A stretch of 64,000 bases of DNA, taken from positions 1 through 64,000 of the forward strand of contig JAFZGA010000002.1 of NCBI GenBank assembly GCA_017555585.1, given 5' to 3'. The DNA comes from Bacteroidaceae bacterium (lineage in GTDB: Bacteria > Bacteroidota > Bacteroidia > Bacteroidales > Bacteroidaceae). This document shows positions 36,102-44,409 of this stretch, one piece after another; position 1 is the stretch's first letter, and every line of letters begins with the position of its first letter. Made by a program: the position numbers and the translations under genes. A model generated the notes under the pieces. That model did not search any database, was not told the DNA's origin, and saw nothing but the letters and a program-made list of their open reading frames with translations.

Positions 36102-36881
36102 TCAGGCATTCAACGCCTTATCTATAAGAGAATTACGTTTAGGTCTCATTTCCGTATCAGGAGCTACACTGTTTATGCCTTTTGGCAAACCGTCACCATA
36201 CTCCTCTTTCATACGTCTGATATTGGTATTGCGACCTTTGATATCACCGGCAATGAAAGCGTCCTCCACATCTTGCTCGTATGTTACTGCATGGTCAAGA
36301 GCCACACAAACATCATATGAATACTTACCGGCCAATATCGGAAATACAAGTTTTTCCCAAACCTTATCCATAAAATCAGAAGGATCATAGCCTTTGCTGG
36401 TACAGAAACTCTCTATTACCGGAATACTTTCCGAGAGATTATTTTCATACTCATGACGGTCATTTGCAAGACGCGCCATCTCATCCTTGCGCTCATTGTC
36501 TGCAAGCATTATTTCTTCAAATTCCGGACTTTGCTCGTCGAATGCCATCAGCGAAGTGCCGAAGTATCGCGCCATAGCAGTATGAGCATTACGTTTCCCC
36601 TCAATAACATCCAGCAGCAACTGCGCCAATCGCGGATCACGTTCGAGAACTTCTGTAAGTTTTGCATTCTGTTCCTTGTTCACTCTCAGATACTGCAACA
36701 GGAGATCCTGCGAAAACTTGTCGGAAACATCAAATTCCTCACCAAAGAATTCCTTCAACTCCATAGCAAAATTTGAATAGTTTTCCTCCTTAGGCGACTG
36801 CATGACAGCATTTTCTGTCAGGTCAGCCACAGCCTGATTTTCAGCCGTGGCATTGTTCGTTTTTTTAAAATTCTGTTCCAT
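36102..36881 (-). CDS. Putative capsid scaffolding protein, 259 aa
   Basis: A very charged, mostly helical protein: acidic in the first half (LKEFFGEEFDVSDKFSQDL) and ending in a basic tail (PKRNSLIDKALNA). This charge pattern, with a basic C-terminus that could bind the capsid shell, matches phage scaffolds. It is the first gene of the minus-strand structural operon, directly upstream of the capsid gene. No protease motif is seen. Confidence 0.55.
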   Translation of the reverse strand: MEQNFKKTNNATAENQAVADLTENAVMQSPKEENYSNFAMELKEFFGEEFDVSDKFSQDLLLQYLRVNKEQNAKLTEVLERDPRLAQLLLDVIEGKRNAHTAMARYFGTSLMAFDEQSPEFEEIMLADNERKDEMARLANDRHEYENNLSESIPVIESFCTSKGYDPSDFMDKVWEKLVFPILAGKYSYDVCVALDHAVTYEQDVEDAFIAGDIKGRNTNIRRMKEEYGDGLPKGINSVAPDTEMRPKRNSLIDKALNA

Positions 36882-37069
36882 AGTTTTTGTTTTTTCGACG
36901 ACAAAGAAACAACGTAAATACCCATGGCAGGTTGTTGAAATGCCAATTAGAAAAAACGAAATCTAAAATTGATGCTCTTGTTTTCATTTTACGCTATTGT
37001 TGAAAACTTAATGGTAAAACAGCAAACTTTTAGCCATTTTTGACTATATTTTTGTAACCAAAAAAGCAC
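36882..37069. promoter_or_regulatory. Divergent promoter region of the phage module
   Basis: This 188-base AT-rich gap separates the minus-strand structural operon from the plus-strand terminase operon. On the plus strand TATTTTTG (37047-37054) is an exact TAnnTTTG box. On the minus strand TTTCTTTG is a near match. Both operons could be controlled from here. Confidence 0.5.
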
Positions 37070-37498
37070 ATGGGAAACACATTGAACTGTTCTGTTCGTG
37101 AAATGCGCAAACAGGACGTAATCAACAGCTTCTATGAGTCATATAAGGAACTCAGAAAAACCAGACCGTTCGCAACGCTGAACGAAGTGATAGGATTTGC
37201 AGTCAAGAATAAAGCACCGCGCTTTTACGTGACATTCGAGAATGCGCGGAGGTTTATTTCCATGCTATCACGAAAGAAAAGGCTTCCGATAGTCAATGAG
37301 AACAAGCTTGAAATGTATAAGGAAATCTACCGCAGATATGTACAACAAGTAAAAGACTGTAACAAACGTTATAAGTACACTATTCTGGAAAAGATAATCG
37401 AAGAACCTGCACCATCATTTTATCTTGAAGAAGAGACATTCAGAGGAATCATATACAAGACTCTGCGCAAACGCAATAGGGGGCTTGCGATGAATTAG
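37070..37498 (+). CDS. Small basic protein in the terminase operon, 142 aa
   Basis: A basic helical protein. Its middle (FYVTFENARRFISMLSRKKR) resembles a regulatory or DNA-binding helix pair. Two genes further on is the large terminase, so a small-terminase-like or regulatory role is possible, but I see no proven family signature. It is the first gene after the divergent promoter region, with ATG 37070. Confidence 0.5.
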   Translation: MGNTLNCSVREMRKQDVINSFYESYKELRKTRPFATLNEVIGFAVKNKAPRFYVTFENARRFISMLSRKKRLPIVNENKLEMYKEIYRRYVQQVKDCNKRYKYTILEKIIEEPAPSFYLEEETFRGIIYKTLRKRNRGLAMN

Positions 37499-37555
37499 CA
37501 ATACAGCAAACTCAAGATATAACGGTTCATATAACTTTGCAATAAAACAAACACC

Positions 37556-38032
37556 ATGAAAGAATATCAATCAAAGATTCAGGAGATCAAAATATATGAG
37601 AGGATAAAGGCAGAAAGTGGCTTCTCTGCGCTAATAAAGGAAGCGGCCGGACAACCAAGCAGACACACATCGTTTACTATACTCACAGATGACGAAAAAA
37701 AGATACTCGATGAATTTATTCCGAGTGCAGTAAATGAATGTATCATTGCCATAAACCGTTGTTTGTCACCATGCTCATTGACGGAAGAGAGCGAAAACAT
37801 AGACAACAGAGAATTCAGGATATATATATTCAACCTTAAGCTCCCCGAAAACTTTCCTCAAGAAATACTCACGACATTGAACAGGATTCTGGTGGATTAT
37901 ATAAGCAACCGCAGCATGCAACAATGGTACATGCTTGCAAAGGCTGAAGATGCAGACGTTTGTGCAGCAAAAGCCCAATCAGCAATGGCGTTGCTGCGAG
38001 AAACACTTTACCTACGTAGCAGACCACAATAA
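37556..38032 (+). CDS. Unrecognised phage-module protein A, 158 aa
   Basis: Helical protein of unknown function. It is a distant paralog of the next gene: both have the pattern LP-x-x-[FL]-P, then a helix with DY-x-x-N-x-S-x-MQW (DYISNRSMQQWYML here), followed by an alanine- or serine-rich helix. A pair of related small proteins before the terminase could form a ring or head-plug structure. It starts 57 bases after the 142-aa gene. Confidence 0.55.
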   Translation: MKEYQSKIQEIKIYERIKAESGFSALIKEAAGQPSRHTSFTILTDDEKKILDEFIPSAVNECIIAINRCLSPCSLTEESENIDNREFRIYIFNLKLPENFPQEILTTLNRILVDYISNRSMQQWYMLAKAEDADVCAAKAQSAMALLRETLYLRSRPQ

Positions 38033-38043
38033 AATCTATTACT

Positions 38044-38520
38044 ATGAAAAACACAATATCGATAAAGAGAAACGAACTGCAACAGCAGATCAATTTAAGA
38101 AACTATTACATGGGTGAAGCGGCAAAAAGAAAAGACCCGGACACCGCTACCATACAGAGTTGCACAGATGATGAGGAGCTGCTTTACATGTTCATGAAAA
38201 GAGCATGTAACGAATTGCTGACTGCTGTTGCCCTTCGTTTTCCGTACATTTACGGCAGTGTCGGCAATGAAAATATAGAGATAACATTCGATACAGAAAC
38301 CGGATACCCGGAGCATCTGTTGCCGATGCTTCAACAAGCCGTCACCGATTATTTCGTCAATGAGAGCATAATGCAATGGCTTCTTTTACGTTCACCCGAA
38401 ATGGCACAGAGCTATATTTCGTTACGTTCTTCGCTATACAACAACATACAGCACCTTTTTGGAAAAATATATAGCCGCAAGAAATTACGTCGACGTACAA
38501 CAGACCTTGCAGGGATATAA
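38044..38520 (+). CDS. Unrecognised phage-module protein B, 158 aa
   Basis: Same length as, and similar in layout to, the previous protein, with DYFVNESIMQWLLL in the matching place and a basic tail (YSRKKLRRRTTD) that could contact DNA or the capsid. The first protein lacks this basic tail. It starts 11 bases after protein A. The duplication with divergence suggests two non-identical subunits. Confidence 0.55.
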   Translation: MKNTISIKRNELQQQINLRNYYMGEAAKRKDPDTATIQSCTDDEELLYMFMKRACNELLTAVALRFPYIYGSVGNENIEITFDTETGYPEHLLPMLQQAVTDYFVNESIMQWLLLRSPEMAQSYISLRSSLYNNIQHLFGKIYSRKKLRRRTTDLAGI

Positions 38521-38549
38521 AAAGAAGAAATAGATATAACGTTCATCAT

Positions 38550-40541
38550 ATGGAAAAGGAAAAAATCATAGAAAAGAACAGAGAACGGCTGAGAAAAATC
38601 TCAGCCGTTTATAATCCTATAACAGGTGAAGGTTCTACTTCTGTACCACGTCTCTTGACAAACATAGAAGGTTTTCCAATAGAGAATTTAAACCTTCCGT
38701 CAAGTATGCAGGATGAGATATTGGTAAAACAGCTTGTTGAACTTGGTGCATCAGGATATTTAAGAGAAATTACACAGCAGGAACCAAATAGCAGAAACAT
38801 AATAAGGTTATGGTTGAATTTCTGTCTTTTGAGAGCCAGGCACGACTTTGAATATTGGGCACGGAGTATGACAACCATATCAGACAAAGGCAAAGGACGT
38901 GACACAGCTTTCACTCTCAACCGTCCCCAACGCATATATTTGAAAGCTATGGAAGAATTACGCCTCAACGGCAAGCCAATAGATATTATATTATGCAAAG
39001 CAAGGCAATGGGGTGGCTCGACACTGACACAGCTGTATATGCTATGGATACAGCTCGTTCACAAGAAGAATTGGAACAGCGTCATCTGCGGCGACATTGA
39101 GAAACAATCCTCTATAGTTGCGGGTATGCTTGCTAAAGTAATATCACGCTATCCCACATGGGCCACTGGTGGCATACAGCTTACCACCACGCCATATCAA
39201 GGAGCGCAAAAGACACGAGTCATAAACTGGAGCAACAGCCGTTATTCTCTTGGCTCGGCACAGAAGCCCGATTCATTGCGAAGTGAGGACATAAGCATGG
39301 CACATCTTACCGAAGTAGGCTTGTGGAAAGCCACACAAGGCCGTAAACCCGAAGACCTAGTACAATCCATTTTCGGCTCAATAGCCAGCGGACCATATAC
39401 CATGAAAGTGATAGAATCGACAGCAAAAGGTGTTGGTAACTTTTTTCACCGTACATGGATTGAAGCAACGGAACACCGCAACAATTTCACACCGGTATTC
39501 ATTCCGTGGTACAGCATAGACCTATACAGTAAACCTATCAAAGAGAATGACTACGGAATCTTTGTCGACAGTATGGATGAATACGAGAAGGAACTTTTCA
39601 GGCTCGGAGCTACCCTTGAAGCCATTTCATGGTATCGCGACAAACGTCGTGAAATACCCGACGAGTGGAGACTGTTCTCCGAGTTTCCGTCTACGGCCAA
39701 CGAAGCCTTCCAAAGTACCGGACGACGTGTATTCCGTACAACATACGTGAGTGACGCAAGGAAAAGCTGTGTACCACCGTCGTTTGTAGGTGATGTCATA
39801 GCACACTGTAACAACAAGAGTGAATTCGTACCATGTGTACCGGGAGAAGATAAAGGAGAGGATATGCTCCGCATATGGATAATGCCTGACAAAGAACAAC
39901 ATTTACGTGACAGATATGTAGTAACGGTTGATGTAGGCGGTACAAGCAATAAAGCCGACTATTCATGCATAGTTGTTGCCGACCGCATAGCCATGCTGGA
40001 TGGTGGCGTCCCGGAAATCGTAGCATGCTGGCACGGACATATCGAACATGACAAGCTCGCATGGAAAGCGATGGAGATTGCACGTGCATACGACAACGCA
40101 CTGCTTGTCATAGAAGCCAACACACTCGAGACTGAAGGCACCGAAGGAGACAATTTCGAGTATATACTCAACGAAATATCGGGAAAATACAGTAACCTCT
40201 ACTGCCGTACATCGCTACAGGAGGTAAAACAGGGACGTCCACGGCGCTGGGGATTCCACACAAACAGTTCCACCAAACCCATGGTCATAAATTTTCTGAT
40301 AAAAGCCTTGCGTGACGGCCTATATGTGGAACGTTGTCTTGAAACCACATACGAACTCGAGCTTTATGAATACAAAGACAACGGCAAGGAGATGGGAGCC
40401 ATTGAAGGTAATCACGACGACCGTGTCATGGCAACAGCAATACTTGTATGGATATGTTACAATTATCCATTACCTACATACATAAACAATAATAATTTCA
40501 ACAAACGAAAAAGAAAAATTGTAAGCGAAGCAAGTATGTAA
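38550..40541 (+). CDS. Phage terminase large subunit, 663 aa
   Basis: The motor that packages phage DNA into capsids. The ATPase part has DIILCKARQWGGSTLTQ (Walker A variant, about residue 148-160) and SMAHLTEVGLW (Walker B with Glu, about residue 250). The RNase-H-like nuclease begins with RYVVTVDVGGTSNKADYSCI (Asp, about residue 455), then LLVIEANTLE and a terminal GNHDDRVMATAIL with Asp. All catalytic acids look intact, so this gene has not decayed. It is the last clear gene of the module. 29 bases separate it from protein B. Confidence 0.9.
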   Translation: MEKEKIIEKNRERLRKISAVYNPITGEGSTSVPRLLTNIEGFPIENLNLPSSMQDEILVKQLVELGASGYLREITQQEPNSRNIIRLWLNFCLLRARHDFEYWARSMTTISDKGKGRDTAFTLNRPQRIYLKAMEELRLNGKPIDIILCKARQWGGSTLTQLYMLWIQLVHKKNWNSVICGDIEKQSSIVAGMLAKVISRYPTWATGGIQLTTTPYQGAQKTRVINWSNSRYSLGSAQKPDSLRSEDISMAHLTEVGLWKATQGRKPEDLVQSIFGSIASGPYTMKVIESTAKGVGNFFHRTWIEATEHRNNFTPVFIPWYSIDLYSKPIKENDYGIFVDSMDEYEKELFRLGATLEAISWYRDKRREIPDEWRLFSEFPSTANEAFQSTGRRVFRTTYVSDARKSCVPPSFVGDVIAHCNNKSEFVPCVPGEDKGEDMLRIWIMPDKEQHLRDRYVVTVDVGGTSNKADYSCIVVADRIAMLDGGVPEIVACWHGHIEHDKLAWKAMEIARAYDNALLVIEANTLETEGTEGDNFEYILNEISGKYSNLYCRTSLQEVKQGRPRRWGFHTNSSTKPMVINFLIKALRDGLYVERCLETTYELELYEYKDNGKEMGAIEGNHDDRVMATAILVWICYNYPLPTYINNNNFNKRKRKIVSEASM

Positions 40542-40552
40542 GTATGTAGACC

Positions 40553-40660
40553 ATGCAATATATGAATTACCCATCATATTTCTATCAGATATCCGGTTTC
40601 AGAAATATTAAAGAAGGTTATGTTCTCCATCCTGCAACAAAAATTCCACATGATTGTTAA
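40553..40660 (+). CDS. Possible 35-aa ORF
   Basis: A short frame begins MQYMNYPSYFYQISGFRNIK and ends 15 residues later, 11 bases after the terminase stop. It may be a remnant at the module edge or chance. The rest of 40542-40785 is AT-rich with no other feature seen. Confidence 0.22.
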   Translation: MQYMNYPSYFYQISGFRNIKEGYVLHPATKIPHDC

Positions 40661-40785
40661 TGTATAATCAGGTCATATATTTCATTTGATACCAACATTT
40701 ACATTATAATATATTATACAAAGCAAAACAAAATACATTTATCAAGTCAAAAACAACATTTGTATTAAAAAAAGCATCATTTTTC

Positions 40786-40817
40786 TTTGTTTTTAATAAT
40801 AATTGCTATTAAATTTG
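40786..40817 (+). promoter_or_regulatory. Promoter of the ilv-leu operon
   Basis: TTTG (40786-40789), exactly 20 bases, then TAAATTTG (40810-40817): a full match to the Bacteroides consensus. Transcription would start near 40824, about 20 bases before the leader peptide. Confidence 0.8.
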
Positions 40818-40844
40818 CGCTCATAACAACAAAAAGAGAGATTT

Positions 40845-40901
40845 ATGTATAATAGCTTATATATCCTTAACAACCTTAGCCTCGTGGTCTTGTGCAGATG
40901 A
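40845..40901 (+). CDS. ilvL: Branched-chain amino acid leader peptide, 18 aa
   Basis: The short ORF encodes MYNSLYILNNLSLVVLCR, with five Leu, one Ile and two Val, including the run LSLVVL. It starts just downstream of the promoter and ends within the attenuator. Ribosome stalling at Leu/Ile/Val codons when these amino acids are scarce would favour the antiterminator. The composition and place are as in classical ilv leaders. Confidence 0.82.
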   Translation: MYNSLYILNNLSLVVLCR

Positions 40902-40973
40902 CGGGAGAAAGGTTGTGTATATATAAGACTTATGATATATAAAGGCCTTTCTCCAATGGAGAGAGGCCTTTTG
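40870..40973 (+). promoter_or_regulatory. Transcription attenuator of the ilv-leu operon
   Basis: Four segments show the alternating pairing of classical attenuation. Segment 1 ACAACCTT (40870-40877), inside the leader ORF, pairs with AAGGTTGT in segment 2 (40909-40916). Segment 2 GGAGAAAGG (40904-40912) can instead pair with CCTTTCTCC in segment 3 (40946-40954), an antiterminator. Segments 3 and 4 form the terminator: AAAGGCCTTTCTCC with GGAGAGAGGCCTTT, 3-base loop, one G-U pair (40941-40971). Confidence 0.85.
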
Positions 40974-40997
40974 AATAACCAAACCTATTAAACAGAT

Positions 40998-42734
40998 ATG
41001 GATTTTTCAAACATTTCAGAACATTCCACTACCCCATTCCCAAAGGATCTGCCTCGCATAAACGGTGCTGAAGCCGTAATACGCTCATTACTTGCCGAAG
41101 GTGTAGATACAATGTTCGGTTACCCTGGCGGTGCCATCATATCGGTATATAATGCACTGTATGACTATCAAGACAAACTTAACCATATTCTCGTCCGTCA
41201 CGAGCAATGTGCAGTACATGCCGCACAGGGTTATGCACGCGCAACAGGTCGCACAGGTGTATGCATGGTAACCTCAGGGCCAGGTGCAACAAATACTGTA
41301 ACAGGACTTGCTGACGCAATGCTCGATTCAACACCTATTGTACTTATAACAGGACAGGTGGCATCGTCAACATTGGGAACAGACGCATTTCAAGAGATAA
41401 ACTTCATTGAAATCACCAACTCCATCACCAAATGGAACTGCCAGGTAAAGCGTGCCGAAGATATTCCTGAAGCTATTGCCCGTGCATTCTACATTGCTTC
41501 GAGCGGAAGACCGGGTCCCGTTGTTGTAGACATCACAAAAGACGCGCAGGACGGTATTCTCGATTTCTACTATAATCCAACGAAGTTCATCAGAAGCTAC
41601 ATGCCGAATGCCGATATTGACAACAATCAGATAATGGAAGCAGCAAGGCTGATCAACCTTGCACGCAAGCCTATGGTACTGATAGGTCAGGGAGTCATTC
41701 TCGGTGGTGCCGAGAAAGAACTGTTGGACTTCCTTGAAAAGAGCGGTATACCGGCAACAAGCACTTTAATGGGCATGTCTGCCATTCCGTCGGAACATCC
41801 TCAGTTTGTAGGAATGATGGGTATGCATGGAAATTACGGACCGAATATCAAGAACCGCGATTGCGACCTTCTGATAGCTATCGGAATGCGTTTTGACGAA
41901 CGCGCCACAGGAAAACCATCCAATTTTGGCATAAATGCAAAGATAATACATATGGAAATTGACCCTGCAGAAGTCAACAAACTGATATATGCAGATGTTG
42001 CAGTAATGGGTGATGTCAAGAAAACACTTCCGTTGTTGACAGAAAAGATTTCAAAGAACGACCATTCGGCATGGATTGACGAGTTCCGCGTATGTGCCAA
42101 CATTGAACGCGAAGATGTCATCGTGCCTGCAATAGAACAACGTGGCGAACTTTTGAGAATGGGTGAAGTGGTTGATGCAGTGTCACAACAGTTCGACGAT
42201 GCAATAATCGTAACCGATGTAGGACAACAACAGATGTTCGCATCGCGCTATTTCCGTTTCAAGCGTTCACGAAGCATTATCACTTCAGGAGGTCTCGGCA
42301 CTATGGGTTACGGATTGCCGGCTGCCATCGGCGCAAAGATAGGAATGCCTGACAGGGAGGTTTGCCTATTCGTTGGTGACGGTGGATTACAGATGACATC
42401 GCAGGAATTGGGTACAATATACCAATCAGGAGTAGGAGTAAAGATTGTTCTTATGAACAACGGATATCTTGGAATGGTACGTCAATGGCAGGAACTTTTC
42501 TACGACCGTCGCTACTCGTTCACCGAACTTGTGAACCCCGACTTTGAACTGCTGGCCAAAGCCAACCATATTGCATATCGCTGTGTCGACAAACACGAGG
42601 AACTTGACGATGCTGTAAAAGAGATGCGCAATGCAGAAGGAGCATTCCTGCTCGAAGTGAGAGTTGTAAAAGAAGAGAATGTTTTCCCGATGGTACCCGC
42701 TGGTCAGCCATTGGAAAATATCCGTTTGGAATAA
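40998..42734 (+). CDS. ilvB: Acetolactate synthase large (catalytic) subunit
   Basis: This TPP enzyme joins two pyruvates to acetolactate (valine/leucine) or pyruvate and 2-ketobutyrate (isoleucine). It is 578 aa with all landmarks: VDTMFGYPGGAIISVY, the cofactor Glu in VRHEQCAVHAAQGYARATG, GPGATNTVTGLADAMLDS, FAD-binding MLGMHG-type segment (GMMGMHGNYGPN), and the TPP/Mg motif GDGGLQMTSQELGT followed by LMNN. It is the first structural gene after the attenuator, 25 bases past the terminator hairpin. Confidence 0.97.
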   Translation: MDFSNISEHSTTPFPKDLPRINGAEAVIRSLLAEGVDTMFGYPGGAIISVYNALYDYQDKLNHILVRHEQCAVHAAQGYARATGRTGVCMVTSGPGATNTVTGLADAMLDSTPIVLITGQVASSTLGTDAFQEINFIEITNSITKWNCQVKRAEDIPEAIARAFYIASSGRPGPVVVDITKDAQDGILDFYYNPTKFIRSYMPNADIDNNQIMEAARLINLARKPMVLIGQGVILGGAEKELLDFLEKSGIPATSTLMGMSAIPSEHPQFVGMMGMHGNYGPNIKNRDCDLLIAIGMRFDERATGKPSNFGINAKIIHMEIDPAEVNKLIYADVAVMGDVKKTLPLLTEKISKNDHSAWIDEFRVCANIEREDVIVPAIEQRGELLRMGEVVDAVSQQFDDAIIVTDVGQQQMFASRYFRFKRSRSIITSGGLGTMGYGLPAAIGAKIGMPDREVCLFVGDGGLQMTSQELGTIYQSGVGVKIVLMNNGYLGMVRQWQELFYDRRYSFTELVNPDFELLAKANHIAYRCVDKHEELDDAVKEMRNAEGAFLLEVRVVKEENVFPMVPAGQPLENIRLE

Positions 42735-42751
42735 GAAGCAATTGAGCGAAT

Positions 42752-43285
42752 ATGAATAAGGAATTTATCATAACCGTATTTTCGGAAAACAAGGTTGGAC
42801 TTTTGAGTCAGATTACAACGGTGTTTACACACCGCAACGTAAACATAGAGTCTCTTACCGTGTCGGAATCGGCCATTGAAGGTGTACACAAATATACCAT
42901 CATGGTCCGCAACGAAGAGGAGAAGGTTGCCAACCTTGTCAAACAGATAGAAAAGAAAGTTGACGTACTGAAAGCATTCTGCTACACCCCATCAGAGGTT
43001 GTAATGCAGCAGATTGCCCTTTACAAAGTAAAGCGTGGAAGAAACGTCGAAGAGCTTGTTCGCCGTCACAATGTAAGGATACTCGATATACACGACGATT
43101 ACATCGTATTGGAAAAGACCGGCCACAAGGAAGAGATCGACGAGCTCTACCAGATGCTTTCGCCTTACGGCCTGTACCAGTTCGTATGTTCGGGTGTGGT
43201 GGCAATCATAAAATCGCGCACAGAGCTTATGAACGAATATATGCAGCACGTAGAGGAGCAAAGAAAAAAAGCGATGCAGCAATAA
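42752..43285 (+). CDS. ilvN: Acetolactate synthase regulatory subunit
   Basis: The 177-aa small subunit has an N-terminal ACT domain (FIITVFSENKVGLLSQITTV, RNVNIESLTVSES) that binds valine for feedback control, and a C-terminal ACT-like half (LVRRHNVRILDIHDDYIVLE, TGHKEEIDELYQML). It begins 17 bases after ilvB, in the usual order. Confidence 0.95.
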   Translation: MNKEFIITVFSENKVGLLSQITTVFTHRNVNIESLTVSESAIEGVHKYTIMVRNEEEKVANLVKQIEKKVDVLKAFCYTPSEVVMQQIALYKVKRGRNVEELVRRHNVRILDIHDDYIVLEKTGHKEEIDELYQMLSPYGLYQFVCSGVVAIIKSRTELMNEYMQHVEEQRKKAMQQ

Positions 43286-43350
43286 TACAGGAACACGTAT
43301 GACGTGTCCACAAAAATACAAGAATTTATAACTGACAATATATTATAATT

Positions 43351-44397
43351 ATGGCAAAAATGAATTTTGGCGGCGTAGAAGAGAACGTCGTAACACGCGA
43401 AGAATATCCATTGGCAAAAGCATTGGAGACATTGAAGGACGAAACAATTGCAGTAATAGGATACGGAGTACAAGGCCCTGGCCAGTCGCTTAATCTACGC
43501 GACAACGGCTTCAATGTTATCGTCGGACAACGCAAAAACTCAAAAAGCTGGGAAAAGGCAGTTGAGGACGGTTGGATTCCGGGTGAAAACCTTTTTGACA
43601 TTGAAGAAGCATGTGAAAAGGCAACTATCATCGAATACTTGCTTTCCGATGCAGGACAGATTACAGTGTGGCCTACTGTAAAGAAGCACCTTACACCGGG
43701 AAAAGCACTATATTTCTCACATGGTTTCGGCATCACATACAAGGAACGTACAGGTATTGTTCCTCCAGCCGATGTCGACGTAATCCTTGTTGCACCAAAA
43801 GGTTCAGGAACATCATTACGCCGCATGTTCCTGCAGGGACGTGGCTTGAACTCAAGCTATGCAATCTTCCAGGACGCTACCGGCAAAGCATGGGATCGTG
43901 TCATTGCACTCGGTATCGGTGTTGGTTCAGGATATCTTTTTGAAACGACATTCAAGCGAGAGGTTTATTCCGACCTTACCGGCGAACGCGGTACATTGAT
44001 GGGAGCCATTCAAGGTATATTCGCAGCACAGTATGAGGTTTTGCGTAAGAATGGCCACACTCCATCCGAGGCATTCAACGAAACTGTAGAGGAACTATCG
44101 CAGAGCCTTATGCCACTTATTGCCGAAAACGGTATGGACTGGATGTATGCAAACTGTTCTACTACAGCGCAGCGTGGTGCTCTCGACTGGTGGAAGAAGT
44201 TCCGTGACGCGACAATGCCTGTATTCGAAGATCTATACAGCGAGGTAGCATGCGGAAACGAGGCACAACGCAGCATCGACACAAACTCACAGCCCGACTA
44301 TCGTCAGAAGCTTGAAGAGGAATTACGCGAAATGCGCGAGACCGAGATGTGGCAGGCTGGTGCTGTAGTACGCAAGCTCCGCCCCGAAAACAACTAA
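43351..44397 (+). CDS. ilvC: Ketol-acid reductoisomerase
   Basis: IlvC isomerises and reduces acetolactate or acetohydroxybutyrate with NADPH. The Rossmann motif GYGVQGPGQSLNLRDNG is near residue 38, followed by the cofactor loop with GQRKNSKSWEKA. The C-terminal knotted domain has LTGERGTLMGAIQG with the metal-binding Asp/Glu and EELSQSLMPL. At 348 aa it is close to class I length. ilvD and ilvE, needed to finish valine synthesis, are not in this window. Confidence 0.95.
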   Translation: MAKMNFGGVEENVVTREEYPLAKALETLKDETIAVIGYGVQGPGQSLNLRDNGFNVIVGQRKNSKSWEKAVEDGWIPGENLFDIEEACEKATIIEYLLSDAGQITVWPTVKKHLTPGKALYFSHGFGITYKERTGIVPPADVDVILVAPKGSGTSLRRMFLQGRGLNSSYAIFQDATGKAWDRVIALGIGVGSGYLFETTFKREVYSDLTGERGTLMGAIQGIFAAQYEVLRKNGHTPSEAFNETVEELSQSLMPLIAENGMDWMYANCSTTAQRGALDWWKKFRDATMPVFEDLYSEVACGNEAQRSIDTNSQPDYRQKLEEELREMRETEMWQAGAVVRKLRPENN

Positions 44398-44409
44398 TTA
44401 TAGACTGAT

